Origin: Hippopus hippopus
Lineage: Eukaryota > Mollusca > Bivalvia > Cardiida > Cardiidae
Direction of reading: 5' to 3'
Assembly: GCA_946811185.2 (NCBI GenBank)
Contig: OX328109.1
Coordinates: 30,302,129-30,366,128, forward strand
DNA: 64,000 bases
The notes beneath the pieces are model-generated. The model saw nothing but the letters and a program-made list of their open reading frames with translations, made no database searches and was not told the origin of the DNA. Positions within the stretch are counted from its first letter, which is position 1, and every line of letters begins with the position of its first letter. Positions 55,380-64,000 of the stretch are shown piece by piece. Position numbers and translations under genes: made by a program.

Positions 55380-58300
55380 ATGTGGTCATTGTTGCTAAAG
55401 GTGACACTATTGTTTGGCCTTGCCAGAGCCCCAATGCCACCTGAACAGATAACCTTACCACCACCTCCACCACCAACAACCACCTATGCCTTTACAACAA
55501 TACCTCCATCCACCATTGACCCATCTTCATGTGAATATGAAGGGAAAATTTACAAGAACAGTAAGACTTATTTTCATTCATGTATTTTTTTTTTCAGCTT
55601 ATACTTTCAAACTTTGTAAAATGCTGCTGCATAATTATATAAGGGCTAGCATCAGGAAATGGCAAAGTAATGCAAGTTGCAATCTTTCACTTCATGTAAC
55701 TTGACCAACATGAAAGTGTCAACTTGTTTGGTGCTCAAGAAATCATGTTTCTTGCAATATACATACAACATGGTTATTTGGCAACTGGTTTCCTTTCAGC
55801 ATATGTAAGGTACTTGTAGTTGAAGGTGTTAATCTTGCTGCAAGGTTTGCCATCAAACCTCTAAAAGAATTTGAGCGTTTACCAGGAGATTTGAACCTTG
55901 CAACCCCTATATTGTAATAAAAGTAAGCTGCCACTTACCTTATAGGAGAACTTTAGCTTCTATGCATCAATTTTGTAATTATCATCTGTCAAAAAGGATT
56001 AAGATTAAGAATTTGACATTCAGCTAAAATCTGTTCGTCTATATTTTTTTTACAGATGAGGATATAGAACGTGATCCTGAGAACTGCTATGGGATGTACT
56101 GTGATTATGGTTCTATTGTCGCATGGGATGCTGCTTGTTTTTTTGGCACAAGTCCATGTTCTGGTGTAAATGTTGATGTCCCAGGACAGTGTTGTCCTGA
56201 ATGTATTGAAACCACAACAACAGTGAAAACTACTACCCCCATCCCCACACCCACTCCAACACCACCCAAAGGATGTTTGGTGAATGGAACATTTTATGAG
56301 ATTGGTAGGCTATTCTTTTTCAATCAAAGCTCCTTGTGTTGAGCAAGATGTATTCATAAAAACTTCAGTAAGACGTATGTGTTTGGATGTGTGTGTGTCC
56401 ATCTGCTTGTTTCTGGGCAATAATTTTAACATTTTATTGACAGGTTTCAAGATACATGTAATTTGACATTTTTCTCCTTGATGCATTAATTCTGTTCTGA
56501 CAGATCGGAGTTCAATGCCATACTTGAAGGCCAAAGGATACAATATTCCTAAATTGAGTTTTTCTGATCCATAACATGAACATTGCAGGACAAATTTTGT
56601 AATAATCTGACACAGCTGTTCTCCCATATGACCAAAAGAAGCATTTTCAACATTTTCAAGGAAGGTCAACGTCACCCATGAGGGTCACATAGTAAAAGTG
56701 TTAAAAGAGCTTCTCCTTGGTCGGAGCTTGGTAACTTGTATTAATGGAGTACAGGGTTAAGAGTTGACTCCTTACCAAATGACAAATTTTAGACTGGTCC
56801 AATTGAAAGCATAGGTGACAAATTAAACATGGCACAAATGACAGGATATGTTCCAGAGAGGGTAGACAACATAGTGGATAAAGTAGACAATGCTGGTTAC
56901 CAGTATTTTCTCCTTTTCCCAAGATGTTTTCAAAAGCCTTCTTTTTGGGTCATGAAACTATGGGATTGTAAATTTGTTGACTGAATTTGCAGTTTGGTTG
57001 TTTGAAATGATTGAAATTACATTTTAGGAAGCAACATACCTCAAAAGGATCCATGTAAGCACTGTACATGTACCAAGGACTATGCAGTTCTGTGTAGCAT
57101 GGTGTCATGTGGACCTGTCCATTGTGTGAATCCAAGGAAGAAACATGGAAAGTGTTGTCCTACATGCCCAACAGGTATTTTATTTAAACTGTGTACCAAA
57201 TGTCAAGTTCCAAACTTTTCCAAACTGAAAGCATCTGCAGACAAAAAATTTGAAACTGATACAAATGTACCAATTTTTTTTGACAGGATAGAAAACATTG
57301 CAGGAAAGGAAGAAAATGCTGGTTACCAGCATTTTCTCCTTTTTCCTCATAATGATTTCAAAAGTCTTTGCCTTCAGGGTTGTTAATAATCAGGATTGTG
57401 TGGTAATGGGTTAGCCCAACTAAAATTGCTTTTGGGGACAGTGTAGACCAAGATAAGACTGCACAGAAAATACTGTCTTATCTTCAAACTACACTGTCAG
57501 CTTCTTTGTAACATCCTTGGGCAAAAGGAACTTTTTAAAATTGCAATGTTTTGACTGTTTTTCCTGATTGAAAGGGTCTATTTCATTAACTCTTTACCAA
57601 ACAATCCCAGGTTTTCACGACTCTGTGAAGGAAGCCTTTTGAAAACATTGTGTGAAAAGGAGAAAATGCTGATAACCAGCATTTTCTTCTTTTTCCACAA
57701 TATTTTCTACCCTTCCCAAAACAAATTTCAATTTTTGAGTCACTGCTGATGCTTTCAATTTGGAACAGTCTAAAATTTTGTCTTCTGGTAAATAGTTAAT
57801 ATAGCTCTCCTAGGGCTATTTTAACCTTTTACCACATGATCCAGAGTTTTAACAACCCTAGGGAAGATAGTTTTTGAAAACATTTTGGGAAAGGAGAAAA
57901 TGCTGATAACCAGCATTATATATGACCAGCTTCAACTGGTATCATATGTTTTCATATCCTTAAAGTAGAAAGCTTTTGAAAACATTGTGAGAGGAGCAGA
58001 AAATGCTGGTGACAGCATTTTATCCTTTTCCCACAATGTTTTCTGCCCTTCAAAAGAAAAAATGCAATCATTTGAACAACATTCATTTTGTTGTCTACAA
58101 AATTTAAAGGTTTTAATTAGGAAAATTTAATATTTTTCGGTCTGATAAAGAAATTAATAAATATTTGCAGGTCCAAATTGCTGGTATGGTAAACGTAGAA
58201 TCAAAGTGGGTGAGATTTACAAGCCAAAACCCAACATTGATTGTTCATGTCCGGAGCCTTATGAACCACTAGCCTGCTGCAGGAAAATACCCAAATCCAA

Positions 58301-58388
58301 GACTTTTCTCAAGAAGGAGTTGAAACGACAGAGGAAGTTTATGAATCCAACCTTGAGAATGTACATTGAAAAATATCTTGGATTGTAG
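55380..58388 (+). CDS. Secreted von Willebrand factor type C domain protein
   Basis: Four coding exons, 55380-55560, 56056-56304, 57028-57174 and 58171-58388, all GT-AG and all joined in phase 1, giving 264 residues. Residues 1-17 (MWSLLLKVTLLFGLARA) look like a signal peptide. A Pro/Thr-rich stretch follows to about 50. VWC-like module 1 spans C51-C110 with CCPEC at its end; a TTTTV/TPTPTPTPP linker spans 111-132. Module 2 spans C134-C191 with the classic CKHCTC and GKCCPTC pattern. A third cysteine group (NCWYG to CSCPEPYEPLACC) is followed by a basic tail. VWC modules in chordin/CRIM-like proteins bind BMP-type ligands or matrix; that role here is inference. TCTACAG lies one base before the ATG, so a 5' non-coding exon upstream is likely. 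I cannot name a specific orthologue. Confidence 0.88.
56762..58156. mobile_element. F1 copies in introns of the VWC gene
   Basis: Copies at 56762-56965, 57188-57412 (starting 14 nt after exon 3), 57583-57802, 57823-57950 and 57950-58156. The last stops about 14 nt before the acceptor of exon 4. An F2 palindrome lies at about 57430-57500. Confidence 0.7.
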
Positions 58389-61300
58389 AGCTGAGATGGA
58401 GTGAGATATCCCAGATTGTGTTTATTTGTATATCTTTGTTTCAAAATCAACCTAATGGTCTTACGTGAAAAAGTGTCTTAGATTGTAATAGTCATAAATA
58501 GTAAAACCTTGTTGTCTTTTTTTCTTTCTGTGTCTTAGTAAATGTACATTAGTTACAACCAAACCTTGAGGTCTTACACTGAAAACTGTTTTGGATATCT
58601 AGAGTCAGAGTCTAACTTCACTGTTTTTGTTTAATACTTTACCACACAATCCCAACCTTGAGAAAGAAGCGGTTTGAAAGCATTGTGGGAAAAGGAGAAA
58701 ATGCTGGTAACCAGCATTTTCTCCTTTTCCCACAATGTTTTCTACCCTTCCCAAAACGAATTTCAATCATTCAGTCACGTTAATTTTGTCGTCTGCAACT
58801 GCTTTCAATTTGGACAAGACTATAATTTTGCCATTTAGGAAAGGTTTAACTCTTAACCAGAATGTACATCCTAGAGGCCACATTTTCAGTCCATTACTCA
58901 TGAAACTTGGTCAGAATGTTTGTCATGATGATATCTAGGTTAAAGCTGAGACTGGGGCACATCAGATCAAAAAGTAGGTTTCTAGGACAAAATTTTAGAC
59001 TTGATCAAATTGAAAGCATTAGCAGAAAACAAATTTCATGTAGCTCCAATGATGGGATATGTCTCTGAAAAGGTAGATAACACTGGAAAAAGGAGATAAT
59101 TCTTGTTACCAGCATCTTCTCCTCTTCCCTTCATGTTTTCAAAAGCCTTTTACCTTTTAGGGTCATTAAACTCGGGATTGTTTGATACAGGATTAAATAT
59201 CTGTTTTTCCATCTTGGAGGGTCACTCATTATCACTTATTACAAATTAAAAGGAGATGTCTATCCTCATGTAAAATATTGATAATCAACATGAATAAAGA
59301 CTTAATGAATAAGTGCATGCTCAAACATGGTATAATATGAAGGGAGAACTGAAATCATACAGTCAAAATTTTCTGTTTGATCTTTGAAAGATTCTAGCTT
59401 TATTTATAACCAAAAGAACAGTGAACTAAAAGACAAAATAAAAAGTAATTACTAAATCTATAAAAAAAAAAAATAAATAAAAGAAAAAGAAAAGTTCAAT
59501 TCATAACAACGAAATAGAAATACATGTACTATAAACCACCAGGACACAACTACTAAACACAACTTGGAAAAAATTGTCTAAACTTAATAGGTTGCCTAGA
59601 AACTGGGAAAAAAATCATTTTAAACATGCCTTGCACAGCAGAATATCAAAACTATAAAACACACAAAGAAGCTTATACCTTATACGTTAACACACCTCTC
59701 ACTACTATAGTTGCCTTCGCAGCCAGTGTAGATCAAACTCAGGCCGCACAAAATATGCAGCTTGATTTTTGATTCATGCTGTCTGCTTTACTGATACATT
59801 GTAGACAAAAGCAATCTTGAAACTGCAATTACATGTATTTGGGTCGTATTTCTAGGATGAAAATATCTGTTGGGTTTATTTGGCGCTTTAAAGGTTAATT
59901 TCATACTAGTGTAGAGTTCACTTAACTCTTGACTCTACCAAACAACAAAATTTTAGATTGGTCCAAATTGAAAGCATTTGCTGACAACATATAAATTTTG
60001 GGTAAAATGATGGTATTTGTCTGTGAAAATGTAGAAAACCTTGTGGGAAAAGGAGAAAATGCTGGTTAGCAGCATTTTCTCGTTTTCCTACAAGCTTAGG
60101 TTTTCAAGAGTTAACACACAACAAATTTTAGACTGATCCAAACTGAAAGCATTTACAGACAAAGAATTAAAAGAGACTAATATTATTGGATTTGCTTTTG
60201 AAAATGGAGAAAGTATTGTGGGAAAAGGAGAAAATGCTGGTTACCCAGCATTGTCTCCTTTTCCCACAACGTTTTCAGAAGGCCTCTTTCTCATGGTCGT
60301 TAAATCTTAGAATTGTGTGGTAACAGGTTAAAGCAATTTATTAATGAAATGGGTTATTTCAAACAGGAAAATTAGCCAAAATATTGTGATTTCAGTTGTT
60401 TTGACCACAATATGTATCATAGAAGCTGAAAGCGTAGAACCAGAGTGGATATATTTTGTGTTTTTACTGTAAAATTCCCTATTCCATTGGTTAACTGTAC
60501 AGCCGTTATCGCAAAGCAAGGGCAAATATATTTATAACACAGCTGTATCAGTATCAGTTGGCCTCAAAGCACAGTAAGCAGAGTTGCTGACTACTGTTTT
60601 GAAAGTAGTGGGTTTGAGTCCCAATGCATGTAATATTTTTTTCAGGATTTTGTTTTGCTTTTCTCCAACTGTGAGTGACCAGGCACGTCCATGTGACTTT
60701 TCCTTGCAATGTATCGACTTTCTTAAATCCCCCCCTCCACCATAACACAACAATTGGGTCAAAATCTGGTTTTTTGCCCTTTTTAAGGCTTGTTAGGGGC
60801 ACTATATCTCAGTATAGCTGACAGAGTAGTTTCAATGTCAGCCGTCATAATCTGTGCATCCTGATTTTGATTTGCACTTTCTACAAAAGTAACAAATTTA
60901 TCAAAAGTGCTTTGAGAGTTAAAGTTTGAGACATTCTAAGAGCTGCAAAACAAGACACAAAAAAACAATGTAGTGAGAAAGAAAACTAAACACACACATA
61001 GCCGAAAATAATATTTGCAACCAAGTATCAGAGATAGAATTCTTACTCTTTAACAGTCAACAAAATCTTAGACTTGTCCAAATTCAAAGCATTTGCAGAC
61101 AACAAATAAAATTAAACTCAAATGTTGAGATTAGCCATTGAAAGCATAGAAAACGTTTGGAAAAGGGAGAAAACTGCTGGTTTGCTGGAACAATGTTTTC
61201 AAGAGTCTTTTTCTTCAGGGTCATTTTTTCCACAGTGTTAACCACATTGCCTGGTTACAATAACCCTCAGTGCACCAAGAACACTGTTGCATATACTTGT

Positions 61301-61732
61301 AGTTGCTTTTGATATTAATAGTGTAGATCAAGATGAAATGTAACAGAACATACTATTATTATTATCTTATGTTAGATCTACATTTTTTGTAAGACATCTT
61401 GGCAAAAGCAGCCATTACATTTCAATGTATTTTATTTTTTGGACTGAAAATGTTTATTCCACTTGGTAGGCACTTGTTGGATAAAAACAAGAGACAAATG
61501 AACTCTGTATCATGAAACAACATTTTAGACTCATCCATATTCAAAGCATTCATAAGACAACCGACTGAATGTGTCTCAAGTGATGAAATTTGAACCAGTC
61601 TAAAATTTTGTCGCCTAGTAACTCTTTACAACACAACAAAAACATCAGACTCCTCCAAATTGAAAACATTTGCAGACAAAAAATTGATTTGTTGTCTGGA
61701 CATGTCAAAAACTTTATTGTATGGTAAAAAGT
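58389..61732. mobile_element. Gene-free interval: F1 and F2 copies, SINE-like piece
   Basis: F1: 58632-58850 (hairpin perfect), 58978-59195, 59922-60110 and 60110-60332 (abutting), 61045-61240, and fragments at 61500-61732. F2: 59690-59898 and about 61260-61430. A tRNA-like head (TGCTGACTACTGTTTTGAAA then GGGTTTGAGTCCC) lies at about 60565-60630 and may be a SINE. 59250-59690 has nothing recognisable. No exon. Confidence 0.6.
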
Positions 61733-61960
61733 TAACTCTTTTCCAAATGACAAGTTTTTATACTTGTTCAAAGCTAAAGCATTTGTAGACAACTGACAAA
61801 AAGTCAATTAAATGACGAAATTTGTTTGTGAAAGAGTTGAAAACATTGAGGGAAAAGAAGGAAATGCTGGTTACCAGCATTTCCTTCTTTTTCCACCATG
61901 TTTTCAAAAGCTTTATTCAACAAGGTTGTTAAAACTTGGATTGTTTGGGTATAGGGTTAA
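61733..61960 (+). mobile_element. F1 MITE ending at a stop codon
   Basis: TTAA to TTAA, with hairpin GAAAAGAAGGAAATGCTGGT and mirror ACCAGCATTTCCTTCTTTTT. Its right TTAA (61957-61960) directly abuts the stop codon of the minus-strand terminal exon at 61961-61963. Confidence 0.8.
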
Positions 61961-62583
61961 TTAATATTCTATTTTATCAAGATCTCTGTTAACCCGTCTA
62001 TCATCATCATCTCCCTCATCAAAGGAATCTTGTCTACTGAGTCTATTTTTAGTTGTCTCATGCTTGAGCTGATCTTTATTTTGATTTTCAGACTCTTTTG
62101 CATCATCACTTTTGTTTACATCATAGGCGCCATCTTGATTTTCATACTTCTCTTCATCTGTCTTGTTCGCAATGTCTCCTGGGATATCAGAAAACTTTAC
62201 ACTTTTCTCTAATTCTTTTACTTGTTTCTGTTCCTCCTCAGTTTTCTGTTGTTCCTGTTGGCTTGTTTGATTGTCTTCTTTTACATCAATACCTTGTTCT
62301 TCATTATCAGGTTGTTCTTTTAGTTCCACAGCACTCGGTATTCTGTGCGCCTTCTTGTCTTTAACTTCTGGATCATTCATACCAATTTTGTCAGCTTTTT
62401 TCACACTGTTAGAGGAGCTAATGTTTGAAGATTTACTACTTATACTAGATGTACTTCCCATTTTATCATTTTTGTCCAGACTACTGATACTGCTGCTACG
62501 GCTGTTGATTTTTTCATTCTGGTTTCTTGTTTTTTCTACATTATCTGTTCTTTTATCTTCAACTACTTTTGATTTTGAAGTAC
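61961..62583 (-). CDS. Terminal coding exon of an unrecognised acidic, disordered protein
   Basis: From an acceptor (CTATCTGTTTCAG, read on the minus strand) an open frame of 206 codons runs to TAA. The frame is also open for 12 codons upstream of the acceptor, so the true exon edge is inferred from the splice signal. Composition is rich in Ser, Glu, Asp, Lys, Asn and Gln with no hydrophobic core. It has a Ser run (SSISSKSSNISSSNSV), a Glu/Gln-rich segment (QQEQQKTEEEQKQVKELEKS) of coiled-coil type, a basophilic-kinase/14-3-3-like RLSRQDSF near the end, and an acidic DEGDDDD before the C-terminus. It looks like the intrinsically disordered tail of a larger protein encoded to the right of the window. 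I do not recognise the family. Confidence 0.6.
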
Positions 62584-62692
62584 CTGAAACAGATAGTAAA
62601 ACCTGTCTAGAAGGCAAACATATTGCATTTTACCTGGAAAAAAGGAGCACCTGTCCTAGGCAAGCACCTTTGGGGGATCCATCAGGTTCTTG

Positions 62693-63360
62693 TTTAGCCC
62701 TTTACCAGTTGACAAAATTTTTTGTACTTTTCAAAATCCAAAGCACTTGCAAATCACAACTTATATGTTGGTCAAATGATGGGATTTGTGTCAGAAAGGG
62801 TAGAAAACATTGTAGAAGAAGGAGAAAATGCTTGTTACCAGCAGTTGGCATCGTGTGGTAAAGGACTGATTCAGGCTGGACTATGATTTATGTTAAGAGA
62901 ATCTTGGACAGATTATCCAGTTTCCTGTCTGCCCTGGGTTTGTTTGCCTTAACTGACTTTCAGCTAATTAGTCCTGTCAATTGTTATTCCTTTTGACAAT
63001 CCTCAAATAGATTTTGGCAAAAACTGGGATTTAAAAGCACATAACCACCTATTTATTAGCCTGTAGATGTAAGTAATAGAAATATTTATTCTACAAAATT
63101 GAACCTTGTATTGATGATTTGCTTTATTTATCTTACTCTTTACCAAACTACAAAACTTTAGACATGTATTAATTCAAAGCTATTGCAAATGACAAAATAA
63201 ACATGACTCAAAAATTGAAATTGTTCCTGGAAGAGTATAAAATTCTTGGGAAAAGGAGCAACGCTGGTTCCCAGCAGTTTCTCCTTTTTCAATAATGTTT
63301 TCAAAAGCCTTCTCCATCAAGGTCATTAACACTCTGGATTGTATTATAAAGGGATGATCA
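62693..63360. mobile_element. Two diverged F1 copies
   Basis: 62693-62870 starts AGCCCTTTACCAGTTGACAA but has lost its right arm; 63135-63356 is whole but decayed (GGGAAAAGGAGCAACGCTGG). No exon seen. Confidence 0.6.
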
Positions 63361-63440
63361 GCCAAAATAGGCCATGATGTTGGAGCTTAACTCTTTGCCA
63401 CATGCCCAAATTTTACAGCAGTCCCAGTCAAAAGAATTAA

Positions 63441-63704
63441 TGAGCAATGCTCTGGCAAAAGGGGGCTTAATGTTTCTCTGTGATACATTCTACCCAGCAT
63501 GTTATCACATAATTATGAATCCATAATAGCATTTTTTTTTCCAACAACCTGCTAAATCATGAGCTAGACTGGTCCTTGGACATAAAAAAAAAATTATCAA
63601 CAGCGAAAAGTTTCAGCCCAGGTCAGCCTGCATAGATTGCACTGGCTGACCTGAGTCATCTTTTTGTAGATGCATTAAGCCCCCTTTTGCCAGAGCATGG
63701 CTCA
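63441..63704. mobile_element. F3 MITE, complete copy
   Basis: Left TGAGCAATGCTCTGGCAAAA, right (reversed) TGAGCCATGCTCTGGCAAAA, with GGGGGC beyond both. Interior CATAATTATGAATCCATAAT and CAGGTCAGCCTGCATAGATT match the copy at 29002. Confidence 0.75.
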
Positions 63705-63892
63705 TTTGAAGATGACAAGTCAAATGTAGCTCAAATGATAGAAATTGTCTAGTATAGGAAAAAAAGAAATATTTTGGAAAACGGAGAAAATGCTTGCTGT
63801 TCTTGTTTGAAAATCTGGCAAAGACACTTGCGGTCTATGTATTCTGATCTTGATTTACACTGCCAGCATAAACAATTAAAGGCAGGTTCAGC

Positions 63893-64000
63893 TCTTTCAC
63901 CCTTTGCCACACAATCCAAAGTTTTAATGCCCCTGAAAAAGAAAGCTTTTGAAAACATTGTGGGAAAAGGAGAAAATGCTGGTAACTAGCATTTACTCCT
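63893..64000 (-). mobile_element. F1 MITE, cut by the window end
   Basis: CCCTTTGCCACACAATCCAA, then GAAAACATTGTGGGAAAAGG and the hairpin centre TGCTGGTAACTAGCA. The right half lies beyond the window. Confidence 0.8.

Noticed and set aside
62641..62695. Possible extra minus-strand exon (GATGGATCCCCCAAAGGTGC, then a donor-like CAGGTAAAAT)
   Set aside because: It would need an intron of about 50 nt before the terminal exon and gives no recognisable protein. The acceptor side is unclear.
62271..62861. 196-codon plus-strand open frame
   Set aside because: It is antisense to the acidic terminal exon and owes its openness to that exon's biased composition. Its end lies in an F1 copy.

Overview
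This window is nuclear DNA of an invertebrate animal, most likely a heterodont bivalve mollusc. The species assignment is an inference from the repeat style and intron architecture. Genes are split by GT-AG introns, the DNA is AT-rich, and most of the space is filled by short palindromic transposon relics. No bacterial, viral or organellar gene was seen.

Five genes can be supported. From left to right they are: PPTC7, a mitochondrial PP2C phosphatase (plus strand, six coding exons, 301 residues); a RAD9 checkpoint-clamp subunit (minus strand, thirteen coding exons, 492 residues); VPS29, a retromer subunit (plus strand, four coding exons, 182 residues); a secreted von Willebrand factor type C protein (plus strand, four coding exons, 264 residues); and the 3' terminal coding exon of an unrecognised minus-strand gene that runs off the right edge. 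The first three have the order and relative orientation that I recall for PPTC7, RAD9B and VPS29 on human 12q24.11: PPTC7 and RAD9 convergent, RAD9 and VPS29 head-to-head. I read this as retained bilaterian microsynteny, not a functional operon.

The rest is mostly repeats. The dominant family, called F1 here, is a palindromic TTAA-flanked MITE of about 228 bp with piggyBac-like ends and a 33-bp-arm central hairpin, present in roughly 70 whole or broken copies. Other families are F2 (palindromic, GATCAAGATCAGACTGCACA core, also TTAA-type), F3 (ends TGAGCCATGCTCTGGCAAAA), F4 (ends TTCACCAACCATTCTTAAGA), tRNA-derived SINEs, two hAT-like elements with 6-bp target duplications, and several long molluscan-type repeats.

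The most unusual stretch is 33191-38300. It lies in RAD9 intron 1 and the RAD9/VPS29 divergent intergenic region. It holds a 4.03-kb non-autonomous element with an exact 8-bp target duplication and terminal inverted repeats built from short ATTTCG-containing phrases. A second foldback element is nested inside it, and three related phrase-type elements lie next to it, one inserted into another.

Region by region: 1-10201 is PPTC7 and its repeat-filled introns; 10202-18485 is a gene-free convergent intergenic region; 18486-37290 is RAD9; 37291-40315 is the divergent promoter region; 40316-45245 is VPS29; 45246-55379 is gene-free and repeat-rich; 55380-58388 is the VWC gene; 58389-61960 is repeats; 61961-62583 is the terminal exon; 62584-64000 is repeats.
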